64,000 nt of DNA from Liolophura sinensis (GCF_032854445.1 NW_027018144.1:1-64000), one strand, 5' to 3'. Shown: positions 1-13,712, numbered from the stretch's first letter. The notes: generated by a model from the sequence alone, not told the origin. Numbers and translations: made by a program.

Positions 1-356
1 GAGGAATGAGCCAGGCATCGGCAGCTGTTGAAAAATTGCAAATTTCCCTGGTTTCCATGGAGTAAGAGCCGTTGCTGGGCACGTGATTATGACATAAATG
101 ATCATTCAATTGTCACTACAGGCAAAAGTATTGGTCGGAGAGCAACACGGTTTGCACCATTCGATTTCTCGTCACAAAATACGTCGGATTAGCCTCTTAC
201 CAGCAGCACTGGAACAGTTTTTCCACTTTTGCATTTTTGCCTGGTCTTTTTGTTATTGAAATCGGCTACACTGTACTCCTGTACAATCGCGACTGGTCAT
301 TACTATTATTCAACTTTTGACTATAAGTTATGTGCCCTTCGGTAGCCCAGAAGACG
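1..356. repeat. Partial satellite monomer M0 (left window edge)
   Basis: This is the 3' part of a unit, beginning at the GAGG of the type B motif. Its right half is R-II (ACACGG, TTTCTCG, CTGTAC). Four one-base indels break the consensus: a missing T in GAATGAGCC, an extra C in GTACTCCTGTAC, an extra T in ACTATTATTC and a missing A in GTTATTG. The truncation is the window edge, not a biological end. Confidence 0.93.
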
Positions 357-2340
357 TCAAATCTTTGGGCTAAGCCCATTTAACTCACCCAGCAATTGCC
401 TTACTTCTAAGTGCAAGACAATCTCAATGTCTTTATCTACGTGTAGAAAAACCACACCATTTGTACGTGAAAAACACAAGGTACTTGATACAGTCTGCTG
501 TAAAAAGTACAACTGACCACAGACCCACATGAATAAGGTGCCAAAAGATGCGGAATTGAGCCAGGCATCGGCAGCTGTTGAAAAATTGCAAATTTCCCTG
601 GTTTCCATGGAGTAAGAGCCGTTGCTGGGCACGTGATTATGACATAAATGATCATTCAATTGTCACTACAGGCAAAAGTATTGGTCGGAGAGCAACGCGG
701 TTTGCACCATTCGATTTTGTCGTCACAAAATACGTCGGATTAGCCTCTTACCAGCAGCACTGGAACAGATTTTCCACTTTTGCATTTTTGCCTGGTCTTT
801 TTGTTAATTGAAATCGGCTACACTGCACTCTGTACAATCGCGACTGGTCATTACTATATTCAACTTTTGACTATAAGTTATGTGCCCTTCGGTAGCCCAG
901 AAGACGTCAAATCTTTGGCCAAGCCCATTAACTCACCCAGCAATTGCCTTACTTCTAAGTGCAAGACAATCTCAATGTCTTTATCTACGTGTAGAAAAAC
1001 ACACCATTTGTACGTGAAAACCACAAGGTACTTGATACAGTCTGCTGTAAAAGTACAACTGAACACTGACCCACTTCAGTAAGGTGCCAAAAGATGCGGA
1101 ATTGAGCCAGGCATCGGCAGCTGTTGAAAAATTGCAAATTTCCCTGGTTTCCATGGAGTAAGAGCCGTTGCTGGGCACGTGATTATGACATAAATGATCA
1201 TTCAATTGTCACTACAGGCAAAAGTATTGGTCGGAGAGCAACGCGGTTTGCACCATTCGATTTGTCGTCACAAAATACGTCGGATTAGCCTCTTACAAGC
1301 AGCACTGGAACAGTTTTTCCACTTTTGCATTTTTGCCTGGTCTTTTTGTTAATTGAAATCGGCTACACTGCACTCTGTACAATCGCGACTGGTCATTACT
1401 ATATTCAACTTTTGACTATAAGTTATGTGCCCTTCGGTAGCCCAGAAGACGTCAAATCTTTGGCTAAGCCCATTTAACTCACCCAGCAATTGCCTTACTT
1501 CTAAGTGCAAGACAATCTCAATGTCTTTATCTACGTGTAGAAAAACCACACCATTTGTACGTGAAAAACACAAGGTACTTGATACAGTCTGCTGTAAAAA
1601 GTACAACTGACCACAGACCCACATGAATAAGGTGCCAAAAGATGCGGAATTGAGCCAGGCATCGGCAGCTGTTGAAAAATTGCAAATTTCCCTGGTTTCC
1701 ATGGAGTAAGAGCCGTTGCTGGGCACGTGATTATGACATAAATGATCATTCAATTGTCACTACAGGCAAAAGTATTGGTCGGAGAGCAACGCGGTTTGCA
1801 CCATTCGATTTGTCGTCACAAAATACGTCGGATTAGCCTCTTACCAGCAGCACTGGAACAGTTTTTCCACTTTTGCATTTTTGCCTGGTCTTTTTGTTAA
1901 TTGAAATCGGCTACACTGCACTCTGTACAATCAGCGACTGGTCATTACTATATTCAACTTTTGACTATAAGTTATGTGCCCTTCGGTAGCCAGAAGACGT
2001 CAAATCTTTGGGCTAAGCCCATTTAACTCACCCAGCAATTGCCTTACTTCTAAGTGCAAGACAATCTCAATGTCTTTATTCTACGTGTAGAAAAACCACA
2101 CCATTTGTACGTGAAAACCACAAGGTACTTGATACAGTCTGCTGTTAAAAAGTACAACTGAACACTGACCCACTTCAGTAAGGTGCCAAAAGATGAGGAG
2201 ATTGAGCCAGGCATCGGCAGCTGTTGAAAATTGCAAATTTCCCTGGTTTCCATGGAGTAAGAGCCGTTGCTGGGCACGTGATTATGACATAAATGATCAT
2301 TCAATTGTCACTACAGGCAAAAGTATTGGTCGGAGAGCAA

Positions 2341-2364
2341 CGCCTATTGCACCACTCGACTTTC
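2341..2364. repeat. CCTATTG haplotype tract, copy 1 (M4)
   Basis: Within about 25 bp the usual ACGCGGTTTGCACC/ATTCGATTTGTCG is replaced by a linked six-substitution haplotype (CCTATTGC, then CACTCGACTTTCG). This copy lacks one T of the usual CTTTTCG. The next unit is type C. Confidence 0.88.
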
Positions 2365-5086
2365 GTCACAAAATACGTCGGATTAGCCTCTTACCAGCAG
2401 CACTGGAACAGTTTTTCCACTTTTGCATTTTTGCCTGGTCTTTTTGTTAATTGAAATCGGCTACACTGCACTCTGTACAATCGCGACTGGTCATTACTAT
2501 ATTCAACTTTTGACTATAAGTTATGTGCCCTTCGGTAGCCCAGAAGACGTCAAATCTTTGGGCTAAGCCCATTTAACTCACCCAGCAATTGCCTTACTTC
2601 TAAGTGCAAGACAATCTCAATGTCTTTATCTACGTGTAGAAAAACCACACCATTTGTACGTGAAAAACACAAGGTACTTGATACAGTCTGCTGTAAAAAA
2701 GTACAAACCTGAACACTGACCCACTTCAGTAAGGTGCCAAAAGATGCGGAATTGAGCCAGGCAATCGGCAGCTGTTGAAAAATTGCAAATTTCCCTGGTT
2801 TCCATGGAGTAAGAGCCGTTGCTGGGCACGTGATTATGACATAAATGATCATTCAATTGTCACTACAGGCAAAAGTATTGGTCGGAGAGCAAACGCGGTT
2901 TGCATCATTCGATTTGTCGTCACAAAATACGTCGGATTAGCCTCTTACCAGCAGCACTGGAACAGTTTTTCCACTTTTGCATTTTTGCCTGGTCTTTTTG
3001 TTAATTGAAATCGGCTACACTGCACTCTGTACAATCGCGACTGGTCATTACTATATTCAACTTTTGACTATAAAGTTATGTGCCCTTCGGTAGCCCAAGA
3101 GACGTCAAATCTTTGGCCAAGCCCATTTAACTCACCAGCAATTGCCTTACTTCTAAGTGCAAGACAATCTCAATGTCTTTAATCTACGTGTAGAAAAACC
3201 ACACCATTTGTACGTGAAAACCACAAGGTACTTGATACAGTCTGCTGTAAAAAGTACAACTGAACACTGACCACTTCAGTAAGGTGCCAAAAGATGAGGA
3301 ATTGAGCCAGGCATCGGCAGCTGTTGAAAAATTGCAAATTTCCCTGGTTTCCATGGAGTAAGAGCCGTTGCTGGGCACGTGATTATGACATAAATGATCA
3401 TTCAATTGTCACTACAGCCAAAAGTATTGGTCGGAGAGCAACACGGTTTGCACCATTCGATTTGTCGGTCACAAATACGTCGGATTAGCCTCTTACCAGC
3501 AGCACTGGAACAGTTTTTCCACTTTTGCATTTTTGCCTGGTCTTTTTGTTAATTGAAATCGGCTACACTGTACTCTGTACAATCGCGACTGGTCATTACT
3601 ATATTCAACTTTTGACTATAAGTTATGTGCCCTTCGGTAGCCAGAAGACGTCAAATCTTTGGGCTAAGCCCATTTAACTCACCCAGCAATTGCCTTACTT
3701 CTAAGTGCAAGACAATCTCAATGTCTTTATCTACGTGTAGAAAAACCACACCATTTGTACGTGAAAAACACAAGGTACTTGATACAGTCTGCTGTAAAAA
3801 GTACAACTGACCACAGACCCACATGAATAAGGTGCCAAAAAGATGCGGAATTTGAGCCAGGCATCGGCAGCTGTTGAAAAATTGCAAAATTTCCCTGGTT
3901 TCCATGGAGTAAGAGCCGTTGCTGGCACGTGATTATGACATAAATGATCATTCAATTGTCACTACAGGCAAAAGTATTGGTCGGAGAGCAACGCGGTTTG
4001 CACCATTCGATTTGTCGTCACAAAATACGTCGGATTAGCCTCTTACCAGCAGCACTGGAACAGTTTTTCCACTTTTGCATTTTTGCCTGGTCTTTTTGTT
4101 AATTGAAATCGGGCTACACTGCACTCTGTACAATCGCGACTGGTCATTACTATATTCAACTTTTGACTATAAGTTATGTGCCCTTCGGTAGCCCAGAAGA
4201 CGTCAAATCTTTGGCTAAGCCCATTTAACTCACCCAGCAATTGCCCTTACTTCTAAGTGCAAGACAATCTCAATGTCTTTATCTACGTGTAGAAAAACCA
4301 CACCATTTGTACGTGAAAACCACAAGGTACTTGATACAGTCTGCTGTAAAAAGTACAACTGAACACTGACCCACTTCAGTAAGGTGCCAAAAGATGCGGA
4401 TTGAGGCCAGGCATCGGCAGCTGTTGAAAAATTGCAAATTTCCCTGGTTTCCATGGAGTAAGAGCCGTTGCTGGGCACGTGATTATGACATAAATGATCA
4501 TTCAATTGTCACTACAGGCAAAGTATTGGTCGGAGAGCAACGCGGTTTGCACCATTCGATTTGTCGTCACAAAATACGTCGGATTAGCCTCTTACCAGCA
4601 GCACTGGAACAGTTTTTCCACTTTTGCATTTTTGCCTGGTCTTTTTGTTAATTGAAATCGGCTACACTGCACTCTGTACAATCGCGACTGGTCATTACTA
4701 TATTCAACTTTTGACTATAAGTTATGTGCCCTTCGGTAGCCCAGAAGACGTCAAATCTTTGGGCTAAGCCCATTTAACTCACCAGCAATTGCCTTACTTC
4801 TAAGTGCAAGACAATCTCAATGTCTTTATCTACGTGTAGAAAAACCACACCATTTGTACGTGAAAACCACAAGGTACTTGATACAGTCTGCTGTAAAAAG
4901 TACAACTGAACACTGACCCACTTCAGTAAGGTGCCAAAGATAAGGAATTGAGCCAGGCATCGGCAGCTGTTGAAAAATTGCAATTTCCCTGGTTTCCATG
5001 GAGTAAGAGCCGTTGCTGGGCACGTGATTATGACATAAATGATCATTCAATTGTCACTACAGGCAAAAGTATTGGTCGGAGAGCAA

Positions 5087-5112
5087 CGCCTATTGCACCA
5101 CTCGACTTTTCG
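5087..5112. repeat. CCTATTG haplotype tract, copy 2 (M9)
   Basis: Full six-substitution haplotype, five units from copy 1 and again followed by a type C unit. Both following units share an extra A in GGCAATCGG, so this pair probably copied as a five-unit block. Confidence 0.9.
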
Positions 5113-8100
5113 TCACAAAATACGTCGGATTAGCCTCTTACCAGCAGCACTGGAACAGTTTTTCCACTTTTGCATTTTTGCCTGGTCTTTTTGTTAATTG
5201 AAATCGGCTACACTGCACTCTGTACAATCGCGACTGGTCATTACTATATTCAACTTTTGACTATAAGTTATGTGCCCTTCGGTAGCCCAGAAGACGTCAA
5301 ATCTTTGGGCTAAGCCCATTTAACTCACCCAGCAATTGCCTTACTTCTAAGTGCAAGACAATCTCAATGTCTTTATCTACGTGTAGAAAAACCACACCAT
5401 TTGTACGTGAAAAACACAAGGTACTTGATACAGTCTGCTGTAAAAAGTACAACTGAACACTGACCCACTTCAGTAAGGTGCCAAAAGATGCGGAATTGAG
5501 CCAGGCAATCGGCAGCTGTTGAAAAATTGCAAATTTCCCTGGTTTCCATGAGTAAGAGCCGTTGCTGGGCACGTGATTATGACATAAATGATCATTCAAT
5601 TGTCACTACAGGCAAAAGTATTGGTCGGAGAGCAACGCGGTTTGCACCATTCGATTTGTCGTCACAAAATACGTCGGATAGCCTCTTACCAGCAGCACTG
5701 GAACAGTTTTTCCACTTTTGCATTTTTGCCTGGTCTTTTTGTTAATTGAAATCGGCTACACTGCACTCTGTACAATCGCGACTGGTCATTACTATATTCA
5801 ACTTTTGACTATAAGTTATGTGCCCTTCGGTAGCCCAGAAGACGTCAAATCTTTGGGCCAAGCCCATTTAACTCACCCAGCAATTGCCTTACTTCTAAGT
5901 GCAAGACAATCTCAATGTCTTTATCTACGTGTAGAAAAACCACACCATTTGTACGTGAAAACCACAAGGTACTTGATACAGTCTGCTGTAAAAAGTACAA
6001 CTGAACACTGACCCACTTCAGTAAGGTGCCAAAAGATGAGGAATTGAGCCAGGCATCGGCAGCTGTTGAAAAATTGCAAATTTCCCTGGTTTCCATGGAG
6101 TAAGAGCCGTTGCTGGGCACGTGATTATGACATAAATGATCATTCAATTGTCACTGCAGCCAAAAGTATTGGTCGGAGAGCAACACGGTTTGCACCATTC
6201 GATTTGTCGTCACAAAATACGTCGGATTAGCCTCTTACCAGCAGCACTGGAACAGTTTTTCCACTTTTGCATTTTTGCCTGGTCTTTTTGTTAATTGAAA
6301 TCGGCTACACTGCACTCTGTACAATCGCGACTGGTCATTACTATATTCAACTTTTGACTATAAGTTATGTGCCCTTCGGTAGCCCAGAAGACGTCAAATC
6401 TTTGGGCCAAGCCCATTTAACTCACCCAGCAATTGCCTTACTTCTAAGTGCAAGACAATCTCAATGTCTTTATCTACGTGTAGAAAAACCACACCATTTG
6501 TACGTGAAAACCACAAGGTACTTGATACAGTCTGCTGTAAAAAGTACAACTGAACACTGACCCACTTCAGTAAGGTGCCAAAAGATGAGGAATTGAGCCA
6601 GGCATCGGCAGCTGTTGAAAAATTGCAAATTTCCCTGGTTTCCATGGAGTAAGAGCCGTTGCTGGGCACGTGATTATGACATAAATGATCATTCAATTGT
6701 CACTACAGGCAAAAGTATTGGTCGGAGAGCAACACGGTTTGCACCATTCGATTTCTCGTCACAAAATACGTCGGATTAGCCTCTTACCAGCAGCACTGGA
6801 ACAGTTTTTCCACTTTTGCATTTTTGCCTGGTCTTTTTGTTAATTGAAATCGGCTACACTGTACTCTGTACAATCGCGACTGGTCATTACTATATTCAAC
6901 TTTTGACTATAAGTTATGTGCCCTTCGGTAGCCCAGAAGACGTCAAATCTTTGGGCTAAGCCCATTTAACTCACCCAGCAATTGCCTTACTTCTAAGTGC
7001 AAGACAATCTCAATGTCTTTATCTACGTGTAGAAAAACCACACCATTTGTACGTGAAAAACACAAGGTACTTGATACAGTCTGCTGTAAAAAGTACAACT
7101 GACCACAGACCCACATGAATAAGGTGCCAAAAGATGCGGAATTGAGCCAGGCATCGGCAGCTGTTGAAAAATTGCAAATTTCCCTGGTTTCCATGGAGTA
7201 AGAGCCGTTGCTGGGCACGTGATTATGACATAAATGATCATTCAATTGTCACTACAGGCAAAAGTATTGGTCGGAGAGCAACGCGGTTTGCACCATTCGA
7301 TTTGTCGTCACAAAATACGTCGGATTAGCCTCTTACCAGCAGCACTGGAACAGATTTTCCACTTTTGCATTTTTGCCTGGTCTTTTTGTTAATTTAAATC
7401 GGCTACACTGCACTCTGTACAATCGCGACTGGTCATTACTATATTCAACTTTTGACTATAAGTTATGTGCCCTTCGGTAGCCCAGAAGACGTCAAATCTT
7501 TGGGCCAAGCCCATTTAACTCACCCAGCAATTGCCTTACTTCTAAGTGCAAGACAATCTCAATGTCTTTATCTACGTGTAGAAAAACCACACCATTTGTA
7601 CGTGAAAACCACAAGGTACTTGATACAGTCTGCTGTAAAAAGTACAACTGAACACTGACCCACTTCAGTAAGGTGCCAAAAGATGCGGAATTGAGCCAGG
7701 CATCGGCAGCTGTTGAAAAATTGCAAATTTCCCTGGTTTCCATGGAGTAAGAGCCGTTGCTGGGCACGTGATTATGACATAAATGATCATTCAATTGTCA
7801 CTACAGGCAAAAGTATTGGTCGGAGAGCAACGCGGTTTGCACCATTCGATTTGTCGTCACAAAATACGTCGCATTAGCCTCTTACCAGCAGCACTGGAAC
7901 AGATTTTCCACTTTTGCATTTTTGCCTGGTCTTTTTGTTAATTGAAATCGGCTACACTGCACTCTGTACAATCGCGACTGGTCATTACTATATTCAACTT
8001 TTGACTATAAGTTATGTGCCCTTCGGTAGCCCAGAAGACGTCAAATCTTTGGGCTAAGCCCATTTAACTCACCCAGCAATTGCCTTACTTCTAAGTGCAA

Positions 8101-8589
8101 GACAATCTCAATGTCTTTATCTACGTGTAGAAAAACCACACCATTTGTACGTGAAAACCACAAGGTACTTGATACAGTCTGCTGTAAAAAGTACAACTGA
8201 ACACTGACCCACTTCAGTAAGGTGCCAAAAGATGAGGAATTGAGCCAGGCATCGGCAGCTGTTGAAAAATTGCAAATTTCCCTGGTTTCCATGGAGTAAG
8301 AGCCGTTGCTGGGCACGTGATTATGACATAAATGATCATTCAATTGTCACTACAGGCAAAAGTATTGGTCGGAGAGCAACGCGGTTTGCACCATTCGATT
8401 TGTCGTCACAAAATACGTCGGATTAGCCTCTTACCAGCAGCACTGGAACAGATTTTCCACTTTTGCATTTTTGCCTGGTCTTTTTGTTAATTGAAATCGG
8501 CTACACTGCACTCTGTACAATCGCGACTGGTCATTACTATATTCAACTTTTGACTATAAGTTATGTGCCCTTCGGTAGCCCAGAAGACG

Positions 8590-9138
8590 TCAAATCTTTG
8601 GGCCAAGCCCATTTAACTCACCCAGCAATTGCCTTACTTCTAAGTGCAAGACAATCTCAATGTCTTTATCTACGTGTAGAAAAACCACACCATTTGTACG
8701 TGAAAACCACAAGGTATGTGATACAGTCTGCTGTAAAAAGTACAACTGAACACTGACCCACATGAATAAGGTGCCAAAAGATGCGGAATTGAGCCAGGCA
8801 TCGGCAGCTGTTGAAAAATTGCAAATTTCCCTGGTTTCCATGGAGTAAGAGCCGTTGCTGGGCACGTGATTATGACATAAATGATCATTCAATTGTCACT
8901 ACAGGCAAAAGTATTGGTCGGAGAACAACGCGGTTTGCATCATTCGATTTGTCGTCACAAAATACGTCGGATTAGCCTCTTACCAGCAGCACTGGAACAG
9001 TTTTTCCACTTTTGCATTTTTGCCTGGTCTTTTTGTTAATTGAAATCGGCTACACTGCACTCTGTACAATCGCGACTGGTCATTACTATATTCAACTTTT
9101 GACTATAAGTTATGTGCCCTTCGGTAGCCCAGAAGACG
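8590..9138. repeat. Type D mosaic monomer (M16)
   Basis: Combines B-like AACACTGACC with A-like CACATGAATAAGG and GATGCGG, an exchange between diagnostic positions 165 and 173 (8 bp apart). It carries a private GGTATGTGATACAG in place of GGTACTTGATACAG, shared only with the unit at 27811. The right half has GGAGAACAACG and TTTGCATCATTCG. Confidence 0.88.
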
Positions 9139-9477
9139 TCAAATCTTTGGGCTAAGCCCATTTAACTCACCCAGCAATTGCCTTACTTCTAAGTGCAAGA
9201 CAATCTCAATGTCTTTATCTACGTGTAGAAAAACCACACCATTTGTACGTGAAAACCACAAGGTACTTGATACAGTCTGCTGTAAAAAGTACAACTGAAC
9301 ACTGACCCACTTCAGTAAGGTGCCAAAAGATGAGGAATTGAGCCAGGCATCGGCAGCTGTTGAAAAATTGCAAATTTCCCTGGTTTCCATGGAGTAAGAG
9401 CCGTTGCTGGGCACGTGATTATGACATAAATGATCATTCAATTGTCACTACAGGCAAAAGTATTGGTCGGAGAGCAA

Positions 9478-9503
9478 CGCCTATTGCACCACTCGACTTT
9501 TCG
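9478..9503. repeat. CCTATTG haplotype tract, copy 3 (M17)
   Basis: Full six-substitution haplotype, followed by a type C unit with the TTTGCATCATTCG variant. Confidence 0.9.
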
Positions 9504-10575
9504 TCACAAAATACGTCGGATTAGCCTCTTACCAGCAGCACTGGAACAGTTTTTCCACTTTTGCATTTTTGCCTGGTCTTTTTGTTAATTGAAATCGGCT
9601 ACACTGCACTCTGTACAATCGCGACTGGTCATTACTATATTCAACTTTTGACTATAAGTTATGTGCCCTTCGGTAGCCCAGAAGACGTCAAATCTTTGGG
9701 CTAAGCCCATTTAACTCACCCAGCAATTGCCTTACTTCTAAGTGCAAGACAATCTCAATGTCTTTATCTACGTGTAGAAAAACCACACCATTTGTACGTA
9801 AAAAACACAAGGTACTTGATACAGTCTGCTGTAAAAAGTACAACTGAACACTGACCCACTTCAGTAAGGTGCCAAAAGATGCGGAATTGAGCCAGGCATC
9901 GGCAGCTGTTGAAAAATTGCAAATTTCCCTGGTTTCCATGGAGTAAGAGCCGTTGCTGGGCACGTGATTATGACATAAATGATCATTCAATTGTCACTAC
10001 AGGCAAAAGTATTGGTCGGAGAGCAACGCGGTTTGCATCATTCGATTTGTCGTCACAAAATACGTCGGATTAGCCTCTTACCAGCAGCACTGGAACAGTT
10101 TTTCCACTTTTGCATTTTTGCCTGGTCTTTTTGTTAATTGAAATCGGCTACACTGCACTCTGTACAATCGCGACTGGTCATTACTATATTCAACTTTTGA
10201 CTATAAGTTATGTGCCCTTCGGTAGCCCAGAAGACGTCAAATCTTTGGGCCAAGCCCATTTAACTCACCCAGCAATTGCCTTACTTCTAAGTGCAAGACA
10301 ATCTCAATGTCTTTATCTACGTGTAGAAAAACCACACCATTTGTACGTGAAAACCACAAGGTACTTGATACAGTCTGCTGTAAAAAGTACAACTGAACAC
10401 TGACCCACTTCAGTAAGGTGCCAAAAGATGAGGAATTGAGCCAGGCATCGGCAGCTGTTGAAAAATTGCAAATTTCCCTGGTTTCCATGGAGTAAGAGCC
10501 GTTGCTGGGCACGTGATTATGACATAAATGATCATTCAATTGTCACTACAGGCAAAAGTATTGGTCGGAGAGCAA

Positions 10576-10601
10576 CGCGGTTTGCACCACTCGACTTTTC
10601 G
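10576..10601. repeat. Half-converted CCTATTG tract (M19)
   Basis: A hybrid: the proximal part is standard (CGCGGTTTGC) and the distal part has the CACTCGACTTTTCG changes. The switch lies in about 10 bp, which fits a short conversion tract ending inside the haplotype. Confidence 0.85.
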
Positions 10602-13530
10602 TCACAAAATACGTCGGATTAGCCTCTTACCAGCAGCACTGGAACAGTTTTTCCACTTTTGCATTTTTGCCTGGTCTTTTTGTTAATTGAAATCGGCTAC
10701 ACTGCACTCTGTACAATCGCGACTGGTCATTACTATATTCAACTTTTGACTATAAGTTATGTGCCCTTCGGTAGCCCAGAAGACGTCAAATCTTTGGGCT
10801 AAGCCCATTTAACTCACCCAGCAATTGCCTTACTTCTAAGTGCAAGACAATCTCAATGTCTTTATCTACGTGTAGAAAAACCACACCATTTGTACGTGAA
10901 AAACACAAGGTACTTGATACAGTCTGCTGTAAAAAGTACAACTGAACACTGACCCACTTCAGTAAGGTGCCAAAAGATGAGGAATTGAGCCAGGCATCGG
11001 CAGCTGTTGAAAAATTGCAAATTTCCCTGGTTTCCATGGAGTAAGAGCCGTTGCTGGGCACGTGATTATGACATAAATGATCATTCAATTGTCACTACAG
11101 GCAAAAGTATTGGTCGGAGAGCAACGCGGTTTGCACCATTCAATTTGTCGTCACAAAATACGTCGGATTAGCCTCTTACCAGCAGCACTGGAACAGATTT
11201 TCCACTTTTGCATTTTTGCCTGGTCTTTTTGTTAATTGAAATCGGCTACACTGCACTCTGTACAATCGCGACTGGTCATTACTATATTCAACTTTTGACT
11301 ATAAGTTATGTGCCCTTCGGTAGCCCAGAAGACGTCAAATCTTTGGGCTAAGCCCATTTAACTCACCCAGCAATTGCCTTACTTCTAAGTGCAAGACAAT
11401 CTCAATGTCTTTATCTACGTGTAGAAAAACCACACCATTTGTACGTGAAAACCACAAGGTACTTGATACAGTCTGCTGTAAAAAGTACAACTGAACACTG
11501 ACCCACTTCAGTAAGGTGCCAAAAGATGAGGAATTGAGCCAGGCATCGGCAGCTGTTGAAAAATTGCAAATTTCCCTGGTTTCCATGGAGTAAGAGCCGT
11601 TGCTGGGCACGTGATTATGACATAAATGATCATTCAATTGTCACTACAGGCAAAAAGTATTGGTCGGAGAGCAACGCGGTTTGCACCATTCGATTTGTCG
11701 TCACAAAATACGTCGGATTAGCCTCTTACCAGCAGCACTGGAACAGATTTTCCACTTTTGCATTTTTGCCTGGTCTTTTTGTTAATTGAAATCGGCTACA
11801 CTGCACTCTGTACAATCGCGACTGGTCATTACTATATTCAACTTTTGACTATAAGTTATGTGCCCTTCGGTAGCCCAGAAGACGTCAAATCTTTGGGCCA
11901 AGCCCATTTAACTCACCCAGCAATTGCCTTACTTCTAAGTGCAAGACAATCTCAATGTCTTTATCTACGTGTAGAAAAACCACACCATTTGTACGTGAAA
12001 ACCACAAGGTACTTGATACAGTCTGCTGTAAAAAGTACAACTGAACACTGACCCACTTCAGTAAGGTGCCAAAAGATGAGGAATTGAGCCAGGCATCGGC
12101 AGCTGTTGAAAAATTGCAAATTTCCCTGGTTTCCATGGAGTAAGAGCCGTTGCTGGGCACGTGATTATGACATAAATGATCATTCAATTGTCACTACAGG
12201 CAAAAGTATTGGTCGGAGAGCAACACGGTTTGCACCATTCGATTTCTCGTCACAAAATACGTCGGATTAGCCTCTTACCAGCAGCACTGGAACAGTTTTT
12301 CCACTTTTGCATTTTTGCCTGGTCTTTTTGTTAATTGAAATCGGCTACACTGTACTCTGTACAATCGCGACTGGTCATTACTATATTCAACTTTTGACTA
12401 TAAGTTATGTGCCCTTCGGTAGCCCAGAAGACGTCAAATCTTTGGGCTAAGCCCATTTAACTCACCAGCAAATTGCCTTACTTCTAAGTGCAAGGACAAT
12501 CTCAATGTCTTTATCTACGTGTAGAAAAACCACACCATTTGTACGTGAAAAACACAAGGTACTTGATACAGTCTGCTGTAAAAAGTACAACTGACCACAG
12601 ACCCACATGAATAAGGTGCCAAAAGATGCGGAATTGAGCCAGGCATCGGCAGCTGTTGAAAAATTGCAAATTTCCCTGGTTTCCATGGAGTAAGAGCCGT
12701 TGCTGGGCACGTGATTATGACATAAATGATCATTCAATTGTCTCTACAGGCAAAAGTATGGTCGGAGAGCAACGCGGTTTGCACCATTCGATTTGTCGTC
12801 ACAAAATACGTCGGATTAGCCTCTTACCAGCAGCACTGGAACAGATTTTCCACTTTTGCATTTTTGCCTGGTCTTTTTGTTAATTGAAATCGGCTACACT
12901 GCACTCTGTACAATCGCGACTGGTCATTACTATATTCAACTTTTGACTATAAGTTATGTGCCCTTCGGTAGCCCAGAAGACGTCAAATCTTTGGGCCAAG
13001 CCCATTTAACTCACCCAGCAATTGCCTTACTTCTAAGTGCAAGACAATCTCAATGTCTTTATCTACGTGTAGAAAAACCACACCATTTGTACGTGAAAAC
13101 CACAAGGTACTTGATACAGTCTGCTGTAAAAAGTACAACTGAACACTGACCCACTTCAGTAAGGTGCCAAAAGATGCGGAATTGAGCCAGGCATCGGCAG
13201 CTGTTGAAAAATTGCAAATTTCCCTGGTTTCCATGGAGTAAGAGCCGTTGCTGGGCACGTGATTATGACATAAATGATCATTCAATTGTCACTACAGGCA
13301 AAAGTATTGGTCGGAGAGCAACGCGGTTTGCACCATTCGATTTGTCGTCACAAAATACGTCGGATTAGCCTCTTACAAGCAGCACTGGAACAGTTTTTCC
13401 ACTTTTGCATTTTTGCCTGGTCTTTTTGTTAATTGAAATCGGCTACACTGCACTCTGTACAATCGCGACTGGTCATTACTATATTCAACTTTTGACTATA
13501 AGTTATGTGCCCTTCGGTAGCCCAGAAGAC

Positions 13531-13712
13531 GTCAAATCTTTGGGCTAAGCCCATTTAACTCACCCAGCAATTGCCTTACTTCTAAGTGCAAGACAATCTC
13601 AATGTCTTTATCTACGTGTAGAAAAACCACACCATTTGTACGTGAAAAACACAAGGTACTTGATACAGTCTGCTGTAAAAAGTACAACTGACCACAGACC
13701 CACATGAATAAG
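13531..13712. repeat. Ancestral ~183-bp subunit alpha (shown in M25)
   Basis: First third of the 549-bp unit, 182 bp. It opens with GTCAAATCTTTGGGCTAAGC and soon reaches CCCAGCAATTGCC. The opening aligns by hand with gamma: shared GTCA, AAT, GG, AAGCC and CCAGCA in the same order with small gaps. The rest of alpha is too diverged for me to align by eye. It holds the strongest type-diagnostic cluster near its end (unit positions 161-177). Confidence 0.6.
13542..13552. other. Odd palindrome GGGCTAAGCCC at start of subunit alpha (shown in M25)
   Basis: Arms GGGCT and AGCCC around a single A. The very common T-to-C difference at unit position 15 (GGGCCAAGCCC) and the rarer TTTCGGCTAAG both break the symmetry, so it is not strictly conserved. 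Confidence 0.45.

Larger units (their letters stand above)
1..3650. repeat. Segmental duplication, copy 1 (M0-M6)
   Basis: Seven consecutive units share their diagnostic haplotypes one by one with 12078-15727: R-II tail, A with CAGATTTT, C with the rare TTACAAGCAG, A, B with CCTATTG, C with TTTGCATCATTCG, then B with GCC/ACACGG/TTTGTCG/CTGTAC. The match may continue left of the window. It ends at the next unit (type A here, type D there). Copy 1 has many one-base indels that copy 2 lacks. Confidence 0.85.
1..5844. repeat. Array domain 1: indel-rich units M0-M10
   Basis: Unit types M1-M10 read A C A B C B A C B C. Unit lengths vary (550, 545, 548, 550, 555, 546, 552, 548, 546, 548) because almost every unit has several one-base insertions or deletions, many in homopolymers. 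I counted about thirty in M0-M6. The same variant order recurs almost without these indels at 12078-15727, so they postdate the duplication or are consensus errors. There is nothing here but satellite. Confidence 0.9.

Noticed and set aside
1349-1753. 134-codon - strand frame, the longest in the window
   Set aside because: It is a unit frame extended by one-base deletions in the indel-rich left edge. The clean copy of the same unit at 13532 does not have the extension.
6943-7245. ~100-codon - strand open frame repeated in most units
   Set aside because: Its first codon is TTG, not ATG; the first in-frame ATG leaves about 83 codons. It recurs only because the DNA repeats. Differences between unit types change its residues freely (for example S/G and C/W positions), with no sign of coding constraint, and no recognisable domain is present.
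8463-8756. 97-codon + strand open frame with a hydrophobic start resembling a signal peptide
   Set aside because: It starts at TTG and has no ATG at all. The hydrophobic start is the translation of the T-tract cluster. It overlaps the - strand frame on the opposite strand, so at most one could be coding, and neither shows constraint.
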